Shown in pieces: positions 25,545-38,307 of a stretch of 64,000 bases of DNA (its first letter is position 1; each line of letters begins with the position of its first letter). This stretch comes from Acanthacorydalis orientalis (lineage: Eukaryota; Arthropoda; Insecta; Megaloptera; Corydalidae): positions 33,453,496-33,517,495 of the forward strand of contig CM068313.1 in NCBI GenBank assembly GCA_034766995.1. The letters are read 5' to 3'. Below the pieces are notes generated by a model. That model saw nothing but the letters and a program-made list of their open reading frames with translations, had not been told where the DNA came from and did no database searches. Position numbers and translations under genes: made by a program.

Positions 25545-26091
25545 AAAATTTAATTTTGATTTATGAACATGTCTATTGCTTCTGCTCTTCGATTCGTATA
25601 ATTTACGTACATATTCTAAAAATAAATGTTAAATTGTTTATTGAATTCAAACAACTATAAAATTTGATAGAATGCTGATATAAATAGGAACATATGTTTG
25701 CTATTATTTTTCATTCGTTTATGAATACTAGTTCAATTATATTTTGGTATGTATTATAAATAAAATTTTAAATTATAAAGAAGATTGCTAAAATGCCATT
25801 TCTTGATTTCAAATTCCGTATGTCACATACATATGAATGTATCGAAATTGAAGGCAAACTGTTTGTTTTCTCAAGCTATAAATAAATTTATAACGACATA
25901 AAAATATTTGCCAGAATATGCTATAAAAATCGAACTATTATCTAATACATCTTTTCATTTCATTTATTTTATAATTACTATTAAATTAGTTAATAAACTG
26001 TTATTAGTAAATAACTATAATAGAGTGAAGGAAAAAATAATAATGTAAATAACAGATAATGCTTTATATTCACAAAATATGTACATTTTAA

Positions 26092-26142
<51 letters not shown>

Positions 26143-27411
26143 GAAAATTAATTAGGTCATAAAATTTTAAATTGTCTTCCAGAAGAAATATCATTCTAAA
26201 AAACAATTTATGAATTTATTTCTTCTTATTTTAGATTATTACAACAGTGTGAAATATAAATGATTTTAGATTTGTCGTGATAATTAATTCCTAAATTGTC
26301 TCATCTACTATGTATTTTCATCAGATGCAAATTAATCTATAAATTTGCAACAGAATTATATTTTTTATTAATCAAAATTATAAAAAAATATGTAAATAAA
26401 ACTATTCTAAAACTAAATTCACATTTTACACCAAATAAAATGCACACACAGTTAGATTCGTACAGATGTTTGTGCATGTTTGTTATGTTGTGTGAATGCG
26501 CATATACTGTTTCACGCCAATTAAACACTGTATGAATTTCACATTATATTAAAACTTTAAAACTAACATATGTATACGATTACCATATAAAACTATATTT
26601 ACAATATTAACTCAATGGATGTTCCATAATGGCACCACTCCCTGTCTCCTAGATCCATTGAGATTTAACCATTTACACACCTTGCTTTTAACACCCTATA
26701 GAAGCTTTTACAACTTCATCTAGTTCACGGAACGAAAAATTGATTTTTTTTATGTTCTATTTTATGTTTAACAGCGTATTTCTTATTTTTATATAAAGTT
26801 ACATTTTTTTTCAGGTCACTGACATTATTTATCCGATACGGATGGCATCTTCCAGACGCCGGGTTTCATCTGGAATGCCATTTTTGTCTAGTAATTCCTC
26901 TTATAGCGATAAGTACTTTAGACATACAATCATGTCTTTGTTTACATTCGAATAAAGTCACGGATAACTAATTTATGATTTTAATATGTTGTAATTTGCT
27001 TATATATAAATATTAAAGTCACAACATTGATTTTTCTTGAAAATAACTGTAATGACCTATTAATGAATTTTGTTAAATAAATGACATCATGTCAGGATTT
27101 CAAATCAGTTCGAATAGATATTTTTAAATCATAAAAGACAAGAATTTATAAACTGAACAGACGGTACTACTATAGTTAAACGATAAAAATCATACAAAAT
27201 AATATTAATTTAATTGTTTTATTGCATTTTTAATTGTCTTCATTTTCTTAAATTACTTTGATTTTGATGTTTTCAAAAATTGAGATGATAATCTCTATTT
27301 CTGATGGTATTTTTAAATGTTCTTGATATCTCGATATTTGAATTAAATTGATTTTTTATTGTAGGAAAAATTTATATAATACTAACTTAAGTTTTTATTG
27401 TGTTCCATCTT

Positions 27412-27511
<100 letters not shown>

Positions 27512-28652
27512 TTGAAAATATTTTTTCTTTACTTTAATTTTACCTCATTGTTTTAAACTGAATTCAATCAATTGTCTGTGTGAATATTAATTATGTATTA
27601 ATTTTTATATTTCATCACGTTCAGTTGCTTTTTATACCAGTCTTTATTTTATTATTCTTCTTTTAGATTTGAAAATGTCACTTTACCAATAACTATACTA
27701 TATATCGGAAATTAAAATATATACATTCAGTTCAGGCAAAATTTATTATTACCTGATATTGAAAAATATGTAGACTGAAGATAGTTTTATTTTTATTTTC
27801 ATCGAAAAATAATTATTTCATCATCGATTAGATTGTGATATGAATATTTAAAATCAGTCAAGTTTGATATTTTACAATTTTTTGTTATAATCTATAACCC
27901 ATAATAATACGCAGCCCTGAGATTATTATTTATTATTATTATTATATTTTTTAGAAACATCAAATTTGAAATAGAACCTGCATAAATTATATACAAATTG
28001 TAATATGTATATATATATATATATATATATAAACAAAAATGAGCAACTTGTTTATATAATTGTATTTTTGGTAAATTTTATAATATAAAATTATATTGTA
28101 AGAAATCGCACTAAAATGTAATATTATAATAATAGAATATTTGAACAACGTATACAATTTTTTTCCTCTTTAAAATACATTTTTATCATTTAAAATAATT
28201 GCTTGTAACAAAATGATTATAATCATTAAGTAACATGAGATTTATTATACGAAAGAATGATGATTGAAATACATTTAAAGAGTAAACGTTCAATTTAAAA
28301 TGTTCATTAATACCAAACATTATTCTATATATATTTTTATCAGAAATTCTGTACGTTTCATATTCCTACAAAACTAAATGTATAATTTGAATATAGATAA
28401 CATATTTAAATTTACTTGAAACTATTACGTTTGTAAATGTGTTTTCATTAATCGCGTTCAAACATCAAATTCTGTACGAGTAGCCTGAATATTTTCCACC
28501 ATGTCGCAGACGAACGCTGTAAAAAGCACAAAATTTACTATAATTATCACAATTGTACTGAATTCTAGAATGTATATATAGTAAACATGATGAGCAACAT
28601 GTTAGACCTACTGTCACCAGCAGTCATAACGTCTAGTCTTTTAAATGCTTAG

Positions 28653-28793
28653 TCTGTTGCAACGGTGCCAAATTCCCAAAATTATATGTCTTCACAGATT
28701 CACTCGAATCGAAATGCATCATTTGAGTCACAGACGACACAACTAACACGACCGTCGGAACCTCCTTTGATACTGAGCCCAAAACGATCTTGA
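28653..28793 (+). CDS. Possible 3'-terminal coding exon (46 codons plus stop)
   Basis: Directly after TTTTAAATGCTTAG (a plausible splice acceptor ending at 28652) there is an open frame. It begins SVATVPNSQNYMSSQIHSNR, continues NASFESQTTQLTR and ends PSEPPLILSPKRS-stop. It is rich in Ser, Pro, Asn and Gln, like the tails of many transcription regulators, and uses C- and G-ending codons (ACG, CCG, TCG) unusual for this window. Upstream, the same frame is open back to two ATGs at 28587 and 28590, interrupted only by the TAG that would form the acceptor. So it is either an exon or a retained frame with one stop. The polypyrimidine tract is weak. Family not recognised. Confidence 0.3.
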   Translation, partial: SVATVPNSQNYMSSQIHSNRNASFESQTTQLTRPSEPPLILSPKRS

Positions 28794-28997
28794 TTTATTA
28801 TGTGTTTCTGTTGTATTAACCTCGCACTCGTTTGATTTAGTTCACATTTTCTCTATTTGTACATCCCAAAATGGTGTCGTTGGTTTATTGTTTTTCATTG
28901 AGCTTTTTTCTTTTCTTTTTCATACTCTATGTACATATACACTAATTTGCATACATACTATATAATATAAATATATATGTATATATAAATAGTTATA

Positions 28998-29040
<43 letters not shown>

Positions 29041-29338
29041 CCCGTATAATCCGTATTCGCAGTATCAAAGGAAAATAAAAGCGTTAAAGAGCAATCTGTT
29101 TTAAATTATTTAATTCATATGTAACTTTTTAATATTTTGGTTCTTCTTATATTGTTGCATCATTATACTGTTTATTAAATAAATGAAAGAACTACTTTCA
29201 ATTATAATTCTAAATTAAAAATGTCTGTACAATATACCAGAAAAAAATTAATATTTTTTTACTTCGGTATAATTAGTTTTAGTATTCAAAAATTTTTCCC
29301 CATTTGGAAATAATTTTAAAAGTAACTATTTCATAAAA

Positions 29339-29397
<59 letters not shown>

Positions 29398-30273
29398 TAT
29401 TTCAAGTGAATAAAAAAATTCGAAAATATATCTTTTTATCAATACTTTTTTTTAGTTATGGGTTCGTAGATTGCTTTTTTTTTAAAAAAAAACATCTTTC
29501 TGCATTTTCTTTTTTTTAGTGCTTGGTAGTTGAGGTAATACTGTTTGAGCTGTCTACTGTTATACGCTTCATATATTCTAATATTAATCTTCCTTTATGA
29601 TTTTTCCTTTCATCTCGAATTCGAATATATTTTTTTACAATTATTCATAAGATGTTCAATATCAGTTGATTTGTTCTCTCCTTCTAAATGTTCATTAGCA
29701 TTTTATACTTTCTTTATACATTTTTGAATTCGTTTCTATTCGATATTATTTCGTCTCAGTTTATTTTAAACTTTAAAAAATAATTTTCCTACAACCTGTT
29801 TCAAAAGATTTCTCTCTTCTCTTTTCAGTTTTTCAACCCTCTCTCTCCTGTAGAGACGCATTCTAGATATCTTTTTTCATCACTTTCTTATTTCTAAATT
29901 AATATTGTTACAAAAAAATAAATTACCTTTTTGTTAAATGTATTTTTAGCTTCAGTAATTCACTTTTTTATCAATGTGAAATTTTAATACTGTACTAAAA
30001 AATATAAAATATATATATATATATATATAATAATAAATAATGTAATTTTCAAATCATTTTGTCATACATTTTTTCATTTATATTTATATCTATGCTCAAA
30101 ACCCCAACAAAATAATATAGAGCAGAGAAACAATAGTAATAGATAACTATTTTCATGAATAAAATTGAATTGATAAAAACATTTTAGCGTTAATATACAA
30201 TCTAAAAATATCGTGTTTGATCAATTATGTAAAGAAAATTCTATTTAGAACTAAAATAAATAAGAGTTGAATG

Positions 30274-30304
<31 letters not shown>

Positions 30305-30698
30305 TATTATATTTATTCATTGTTCACTATTAACTTGAGACTATTTCAAATATATTGTCTCAGTGGTTTTTGTCCTTTTGAATCACGCAAGTTTTTATCT
30401 TCTAAGACTAGATTCAGTACATATGCTCACTTAGTATATTTGTAAGTAACTGTTTTTTTATAACTTAATTATAAAATTTCAGTTTGCTATTTGTATTTAT
30501 TTATTCACTTATTGTATTATATTTATTTTCATATAGGTCTCTATTTCTCTCTCTCTCTCTATATATATATATATACATACATACTGTGAAAGTTTAACAT
30601 TTCAGCATAATTGTGTCGATAAATGATTTAATGAAAAATATATTTTATTAAAAACTATCTATGCGTATTTAGGTCATGGTCGTAATAAAATATTCTCG
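28794..30698. other. Non-coding stretch
   Basis: Arrays lie at 28961-29039, 29340-29397 and 30275-30304, and a (CT)n-(TA)n at 30545-30576. The interval 29440-29900 has marked purine/pyrimidine strand bias (T-rich on plus), as in decayed LINE copies read on the minus strand, but I cannot align it to a motif. Confidence 0.45.
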
Positions 30699-31007
30699 TT
30701 ACTGAATGAAAAGAGAAATAAAATAAAACAATGAATTTATAATACAACCTAAGGCTGTCCGTTCATTGGCGTTGTAGATATGTAGCGAGGGTAATTTCCA
30801 CACATAACGTGTATAATTAACTTGGCGCATGATTTCGTAACAGTGTGTAGTTAACACTTTTTGTACGTTATCTTGCGCCACGAATCTCTGCAGATTTTCA
30901 ACGACGAGTGGATTTTCGTGTCCATGCGACAAACACGTGACTAGGGATCTTGAGAATTCCGGGAAACCGGAACTAACCCAATTAGTGCAACACGCCCGTT
31001 TACACAA
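30699..31007 (-). other. Unassigned 102-codon minus-strand frame
   Basis: The frame starts MCKRACCTNWVSS and contains ENPLVVENLQRFVAQDNVQK and HCYEIMRQVNYTRYVWKLPS. The central 70 residues look more protein-like than other chance frames, and the DNA (30770-31030) is less A+T-rich than its flanks. The last 20 residues fall into A+T-rich sequence. I recognise no family and see no convincing splice sites. It may be an exon, a decayed gene or a conserved non-coding element. Confidence 0.2.
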
Positions 31008-31173
31008 GCCTAGTGGCTTTGCCGAAGCATAGAGGTTTATCTCTAGACATCTTCATATTTTTTTAAAAATTTCCTCTTATAATAAACTATCTGCACTTAA
31101 TATCGATTTTCCATTAAACAACATATTACTATCACATATAAGTGTATATAATAAATAACAAGAATATACATAT

Positions 31174-31237
<64 letters not shown>

Positions 31238-31370
31238 TTTGTTATTTATATATTTTCTTTATTTATAAATAAATATTATATTGAAAGTTGAAGTAATTTA
31301 AAAATATTAGCACAGCATCAAATAATTTATTAAATTCTAATTATTTTGAAAGTATTTAAATCTTTGTACA

Positions 31371-31411
<41 letters not shown>

Positions 31412-31675
31412 ACATCTAGAAGAAATCGCGTTTTTATTATTCATGAATGTACAAATGGTTCAAAAGTGTATCATTTTAAGTCAGAATTTGGTAAAAGTAT
31501 CTTCTTCTTATAAAAACTTTGTAGTGTAAATAGTTCTTTAGATGACAGGAGTCATTGATTAATACATTTCCCAATAAATCACATAAAAATGGACTCACCA
31601 TAAGTATTTATGATATTGACTAACACATTTGATATTCGAAACTGAGTACCTAAATCTTATTGAATGTTAAAATAT

Positions 31676-31717
<42 letters not shown>

Positions 31718-33164
31718 GTGTGTATGCGCGTTTATATATTCATATAAATAAAATATTACAAATAAATAATTTGGATAATATTATTACAAATGATTCTAAC
31801 CATACTAATTCAGGAATATCTACAGATTAAAATTCGAAATGATAATAGGACGCCAATAGACCGACTATAAGAATGAATTTCTACCTAATTTTTAATTTTT
31901 AGGGATGTTTCAGCTCATTTTTAGCGGATTAATAAGTGATTGATAAAACAGCAAAAAAATCCATTAATAGAAAACATTTCAGTATCTAATTATTACTTAG
32001 AAAGTTATTTTATATTAAAATTATTAGCTATTTACGTTACTTGTAATTTATTAATAATTGATATTATTTTTGGAAAAAATGTAAAAAATTAAAAATAAAC
32101 ACTTAATTAAAGTGTTTCATTTATTCAGTATTTTCATTTAAAACATTTTTTTATAATGTTGTAATGTCTAGTATAACTATATTTTACTTAAAAATTAAAT
32201 CGAAAACCTCTACTTATCGTGAATAAAGGCGTAAGTCAAAAAAGTGCACCTTAGAGGACAATGGTCTAATATTTAATAAGGAAAAAGGCATTTTCCAAAA
32301 TTAAGTAATGTATGTATAAAACTTTTAATAATGTAATATTGTATCAATTAAAAGCGTTAACTGCTTCTTCGCTATATCCAAGCTCATATAAAAGATTGAA
32401 TAATGCATTTAATTAATTTGAACCATTACTATTCACAACTGGTACTGACATAAAAATTTATAAAACGTATTAATTACACGAAGTAAAAGGAAATTAAAAG
32501 AAAGCGAATTAATAAAAAGAACAAAGTATTTAAATTAGCGTTTTTAAATCAATCATAACTAAATAATAATTTCGGTTTAGTTTATTTTGTAGTTTTGTAT
32601 AATTAAAGTTTCAAGTTTTAGTTGAAATTGACTGAATATTACTTAATGTAATATTTTATGAAAATAATGTTATTGTCAAATAAAAGCAACTTAGTTATTG
32701 TAATAAACGATATTATTATTTTCCACGATTTTCAGTTTAATAAATCCACTACAGGCTAATGTTAAAAACAAGTATGACTTTTTAGTCGATAGTCTATTTT
32801 CGATAATGTTTTCGATCTTTAATCACATTTTCAACAACCTGCTCGTGTTTAATATCGTTCATTGTCTTTCGTTTATATTGCACAGAAAGTTCTCCATCTG
32901 TCTTTGACATGACAAGACGACTGGATGTAGACTTGTAAAACAGAGTTGTCTAGATGAATGCTCGGTTGTTGTTTCTTTCTATCTCGAGAGATATGTCAGT
33001 GTGACAATGCCCGGCATGGCCAAAGCAGTCAAGACGGCACCCGACTGAAAATTTATAGCAGAGTAGCGCCTAGCCGCCGCGGCGCCCCTTTCCAGGCGTC
33101 TTGGAACACAGAAAATACTCATACATATACTGTGCATACATTGGTACATCCGTATTCCTATCTG

Positions 33165-33236
<72 letters not shown>

Positions 33237-33648
33237 TATAAACGTTTGGCTACATACAGGAAAAATACTTTGTCTATACATATATTCCTGTATATGTTAG
33301 ATATATAGATATATTACGAACCCACACATCTAAACGTGCATACAATACATTAATCTAGTGTTATATCATTCAGACTAAAATTATTTTTAGGGTGTGGAAA
33401 GAACCGTCAATTGATTTCCATTTTATTTGTTTTGAAGATTTTGATATATTTTTTTTTAATTTTGCAGGCGCCAGTTCATTTCTATTGACTGTGTTTTTTT
33501 TCAGTAATTTCATTTTAAATATGGATCAATAAATGAAAGTATTGACTTTAGTTTGGATGATAGATTTTTTGTGTTTGATGTGGTTGTGCTTTAATTTATT
33601 GTTGTTGAAAACTTTTTATTGCATATGAATATTACATTATTTTAAATA

Positions 33649-33698
<50 letters not shown>

Positions 33699-33709
33699 AT
33701 ATATAAATA
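31008..33709. other. Non-coding stretch with a G+C-rich island at 32950-33120
   Basis: Arrays lie at 31182-31237, 31376-31408, 31678-31722, 33168-33232 and 33651-33706. The island holds CCGCCGCGGCGCCCCTTTCC and several CpGs. The 91-codon plus frame through it ends in the adjacent TA array and lacks recognisable content. It could be a promoter, a 5' exon or a repeat fragment. Confidence 0.4.
33168..33232. repeat. (TA)n microsatellite
   Basis: About 32 pure TA units. Confidence 0.95.
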
Positions 33710-33919
33710 GGGTGATTCAACTTGAGCTTCTACACAAACGTATTAAAAAAACGTAAAAATTAAAAAAAAAACCATGTTATCTCTCATTTAGTATTTTAGT
33801 TCAGTTATATTTTAGTATTGAATTGAACTAAATAGTAAATAAAAATAATTAAAATAGTAAATAAAAATTATAAATACCCCTTTCAATACTTATATGTGGG
33901 ATCCTAAATTGAATCAGTC
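33710..33919. mobile_element. MITE copy 1 (210 bp, TA-flanked)
   Basis: Starts GGGTGATTCAACTTGAGCTTC after a TA (33708-33709). It ends with the inverted relative GATCCTAAATTGAATCAGTC before TA (33920-33921). The interior contains a palindrome built on TTTAGTATTTTAGTTCA and its complement. It matches the copy at 52406-52603 from end to end. No coding capacity; TA duplication and size fit a mariner-type MITE. (TA)n arrays adjoin both sides. Confidence 0.8.
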
Positions 33920-34112
33920 TATATATATATATATATAATTTATTGAAAATAAATTTAAATATTTTGCTATAAGAAAATAGTTTATTTGAGTATTTTTACC
34001 TGTTTCATGACTTAATTTATCACTATATAACAGATATACACTTTAATTTTCTACGTAATATAATTTTTATTTCTATAATGATTAAATAGATATTCAAATA
34101 CAATAATAATTA

Positions 34113-34155
<43 letters not shown>

Positions 34156-34734
34156 TAGTTTCAATTTTAATATTGAATTTTATAATATTATTTGTAAATA
34201 TTTAAAAAAACAATGTATTTTAAACTTGGTTTTCGAATTAACAATATCGAGGGAATTAAATTCTAATAAACCATAATTGAATTTTCAAATTGCTATACAA
34301 TGTGTAAAAATCCGTGTGACATCCTATAATGTATATAGTATATTCTTAATAATTATTTATCTTCATTAAAAATATTTTTTATCTTTTTTCTACCAAAAAG
34401 TAAACCTACATAAGATAAATAAATACAAACTTGTAGATGTTTCAATAAATAATTTATTTGGCTGAAAAAATGTTCTATTTTGTCATTTTGATTCATTGAT
34501 CTTTCAATATATTAAATTTTATGTTTACAGTTGACGTTATTTTATAATTTTTACTAACAATAAATATGAAACGAATATAAAATACAAAATGAATATTTGT
34601 TGTTATTTCAGTTCAATTATTTTTAAATTAAATTATTTCACTAGAACTTTTTAAAATTGATTCCAAGTATTAAACTAATTTTGTCATTTTATATATTATA
34701 TTCTTTACTGTGTCTTATGTTATGTAATAGTTAT
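33920..34734. other. A+T-rich non-coding stretch
   Basis: A short TA run at 33920-33938 and a (GT)n-(TA)n array at 34111-34154. Nothing else recognised. Confidence 0.6.
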
Positions 34735-35115
34735 TATTTTTATCTATCAACGTTTTGTAGTAGTTAAAGATCTCCTCTATTTTCTTGCAATTTAAACAAT
34801 CTGGTACCTATTTTTTCATACTTTTTCAATTTATTTGTGAAAATATTTATCCCATCTATTAAATTATCATTTTTTAGACTCCACATTTATAATTTTTAGT
34901 TTCTGATCAATAATTTATTATTCATCTGTTGTATTCTGTTGCTGTTTTTTTCCAGTCATTTCTTTTACAAACTTTTTGTTCTCTTTATTATAATTGCAAT
35001 TTATGTTTGTTTTTATATCCATTCTATTCATTTTCTATCTATTTTTCTTATTTTTAATCATCTTTTGTATGATTTTTGAATGATTCCTAGTGGATTCTAA
35101 ATTGTCGAGTAATGT
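34735..35115 (-). pseudogene. Very decayed LINE copy, same family as 8194-8632
   Basis: Read on the minus strand, AGAATGGATATAAAAACAAA lines up with AGAATGGATACGAAAATAAA of the 8194 copy. The order also matches: TTAGAATCC ~ CTTAATTCC, AAGAGAACAAAAAGTTTGTA ~ AAGAGTGAAGAGTTTGAAAT, ATTGATCAGAAACTAAAAAT ~ ATTGATTGGAAACTAAGAAA, and AGATGGGATAA identical in both. The peptide echo is EWI-KQT, IIKR-KSL and WDG/DK-I. Many stops and indels; no function left. The left end merges into A+T-rich DNA without a clear tail. Confidence 0.6.
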
Positions 35116-35210
35116 AGTAATATAGTAAGTATTTTACTTTTATAATTATAAATAGGTAGAATACATTGAAAGAATGTATTCTTTATGCATTAGTTATCTC
35201 CTTCACTTTC

Positions 35211-35252
35211 CCTCTCTCCTCTCTCTTTATATATAGAGAGAGGGGGAGAGAG
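35211..35252. repeat. Palindromic (CT)n-TTATATATA-(GA)n
   Basis: CCTCTCTCCTCTCTCT, a TA core, then AGAGAGGGGGAGAGAG. Second example of the structure at 20528-20578. Confidence 0.8.
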
Positions 35253-36449
35253 ACTTCTTTCACAAAATTTTTTTGTTCATGTAGATACTCATTAATTTTT
35301 ATAAAATTATTGAATATGTTTCCTTAATAATTAATGAAATAATTATTGTTGAAAATTAAATTTATTAATTATTTGGATATAATTTTAGAGATTAAAGAAC
35401 AAGTTTGAATATTAGAATTTATTTTTCAAGAAATCCAAAATATTTGGCATTTCTCTGTAAGAATTTTCAAATACTTAATTTACATAATTAAATTCACAAT
35501 TTCTATAACATTATTCAATAACTAATTCATAAAAAAATGTGTATGTACGTATAGTATGACATAATTTATTTATGTACTAAATGTAATTTCGTTTATAATT
35601 AAGGTATATATTTTATGAACGGGTGAATTTACTGTTATGCTTGATATTAAAAACGATCAGTTAAGTTTTAAAGTCAACAAACATAAAATAGGTATAAATA
35701 AAATATATTATGAAATGATCTTATTAGAATTCGTTTTTCATGCTTAATATTTCACGAATCCAACAACCGTAAATAATATTTATTTTTTCTACGAAGTGTA
35801 TATTCGGTTTGAAAACTGTTTATTCGTTTATCATGATTTATATATTCCAGACGACGATACAAATTTTCAATATGTTTTCATATCGTCACAGAAATCTTCA
35901 AAGTAGAACCAAAAGAAGTGTTTTTTTTTTTCTATTCTACACAATACGTTTTTACTACAATATCGAAATTGCCTCGAAAATGTGTACACATTTATCTGAA
36001 ATAAGTATCTAATTTAAATATTGTCCAGTAGTTCCATTTAAATGCTTTTTAACAAAAATATTATTTCATACGTTTTCAATTTAGGGTGTTATATAATTTC
36101 TTTCTAGATTTATGCATTATGTTTTAGAAACATTATTTTTATTACTTTCGCAATGGATACTTAAAATGAAAAATTTCATGCATTAGCATAGAGATTCTCA
36201 TTGAGACTTTCAAACAGAAATGCATAAATTGTACGTTATGAGTTCAAGCAGGAGTGCAGTCTAGCCAATTTTATTAGCCATGTATTGCATAATGACACGA
36301 ATTAACATAATGGCTGTTGATTATTTGTTATAAAATTATTAAAGCGGAATGCAGTTAAATTATCATTAGTTGGTAAGTCCAGCATTTTACTCAAATGTCA
36401 CCCTCAAGATACTGTATAAATTATTTACATATTATTTTGCATACATATA

Positions 36450-36494
<45 letters not shown>

Positions 36495-37044
36495 CGTCTA
36501 GTAAATTTGATTTTTCAAATATATCATGTTTAGAAACTTTGACACTTATTCACTTCGCTATCTTCTTAGTCATCTTTCAGTTTACAAACATACAGTAGAC
36601 GAAAGTTTTAACTATAAAACAGTCAACTTGAATTATTTTATACAATTTGTATCCATTGGATAATATTAATCTGATTTTATCTGTAGTACAATTTAGCATT
36701 TGTCTCCATATTTTCTTTTTGAAGCTCTGAAAACGACTATGAGTTGTTTAAATTAATAAACGTTTGTCATTTTCTTAATATGTTTTATTTTTTAATAGTC
36801 AATTTTATAAAAACTAATGTATCTTAGTTCAGTAACATTCTAATATATAATATATTTCATAAGAAAATAAGTTTTTTTGAATGAACTAATGATTTAATGA
36901 ACTTACCTTTTAAAACTATTATAAAATTATCGGATAATTGTTCCGTAAAATTTTATTTCAGTCTGAAGCTTTTAATATATGGGAACTTTTATGACATTTA
37001 TTTCCTTCTTAAGCTCAAAAATGAAAAATTATTGAATTTGTAAA

Positions 37045-37078
<34 letters not shown>

Positions 37079-37694
37079 CATTTTATTTCAATAAAGTTTT
37101 TTAGAATTACTAAAAAAAAATATTTTTCAAACCTTAAATAATTCTATTATTTTCATTTTGTGCACGATTTTAACTTTTTAATATCATATGAATTTTGTAG
37201 TAATTAAGAATATTTTATTTTTCAGATAGTAAATTAATATAAAATTGTTTTTATTGTAACTAAATAGCCATTTTTACAGTAAAAAAAAAACATTTTTCTA
37301 TACAATTTCGTTCGATTAAACATAAAATTTATGCAACCATTTAAAATATTTTATACTAGTAATTAAAAGTGAATTAATTTTATAACACTATAAGAAGTAA
37401 TGCGATTTTACTGTCAAAAAACTATAGTTTTAAATTAAAATGTCCTGCCCACGATACTGAAAAGAATTTTTAATTTTTTCAAATATATTTTCCATAAGTA
37501 AGAAATGTTAATTTCAAGCAACTATATTCTAAATGTTTCAGTATAAAAATAAAGATGTAAAATTGATTAAAATATATTAATAAATATAAAAATATATTAA
37601 TAAACTAACATAATACAAAAATTGTTTACAATAAACTTAGTAGGAAGAATTAAATACTTCTCTATAAAAACGTGAACATATTTTTATGTACTGA
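35253..37694. other. Non-coding stretch; possible conserved element at 36180-36410
   Basis: Arrays lie at 36455-36490 and 37049-37075. The 36180-36410 interval is less A+T-rich and contains TTATTAGCCATGTATTGCAT and TAATGACAC, resembling homeodomain/POU-type sites. Frames at 35809-36012 and 36395-36598 have no coding hallmarks. Confidence 0.4.
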
Positions 37695-38000
37695 CTAGAG
37701 GGTTCCGCCCCTTACTCGCTTCGATCGTCAACCCCCGGGCTCACTGCGCTCTCCCACTTGTCAATTATGAGCATGTCATGTAACCGAATGTAACAATAAA
37801 CATATTTGGGTATCATAGAAGTCTCATCCCAAATAAATAAATCGATATCATGGATTTTTTTTATTTTTTTTTGTGGATAATTTTGATTTTATATATACAG
37901 AGAAGAGAGATACTTGGGTACTATAGAAACCTCGTTACAAATAAATAAGGCGACGTCATTGAATTTTTATTTTTGGCGAATAATTTTGATTATATATAGA
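37695..38000. mobile_element. Dispersed repeat copy 2, with internal tandem duplication
   Basis: GGTTCCGCCCCTTACTCGCT and GGGCTCACTGCGCTCTCCCA match the G+C-rich head of the 2328-2484 repeat, and AATAAACATATTTGGGTATC matches its body. The body and tail (37805-37897) are repeated at 37913-37999: TTGGGTA-C-ATAGAA, AAATAAATAA, CATTGGATTTTT-like, AATTTTGATT, then TATATA. After the second unit the sequence becomes (GA)n at 38001-38030. Confidence 0.75.
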
Positions 38001-38120
38001 GAGAGAGAGAGAAGAGAGAGAAAGAGAGATAATAATTACATAAAATACTTTAATATTAATCTAAATATACAAGTATTTTAAGATTATGATTGATATTTTG
38101 TTTTATATTAGTAATTTAGC

Positions 38121-38226
38121 GTTCACAACCAGGAAATAAAAGAATAATAATAATATATGTATATATATATATATATATATACACAAATATATATTATTAT
38201 TATTCTTTTATTTCTTGATTGTCAAC
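38121..38226. repeat. 38-bp inverted repeat with (TA)n loop (foldback)
   Basis: The arm at 38121-38158 (GTTCACAACCAGGAAATAAA, then AGAATAATAATAATATAT) pairs with 38189-38226 over 38 positions with three mismatches. The 30-nt spacer is TA-rich. This is far longer than a chance hairpin and may be a foldback or MITE relic. Confidence 0.85.
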
Positions 38227-38232
38227 CCTAAA

Positions 38233-38239
<7 letters not shown>

Positions 38240-38304
<65 letters not shown>
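38240..38304. repeat. (TA)n microsatellite
   Basis: About 32 pure TA units just right of the foldback. Confidence 0.95.
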
Positions 38305-38307
<3 letters not shown>

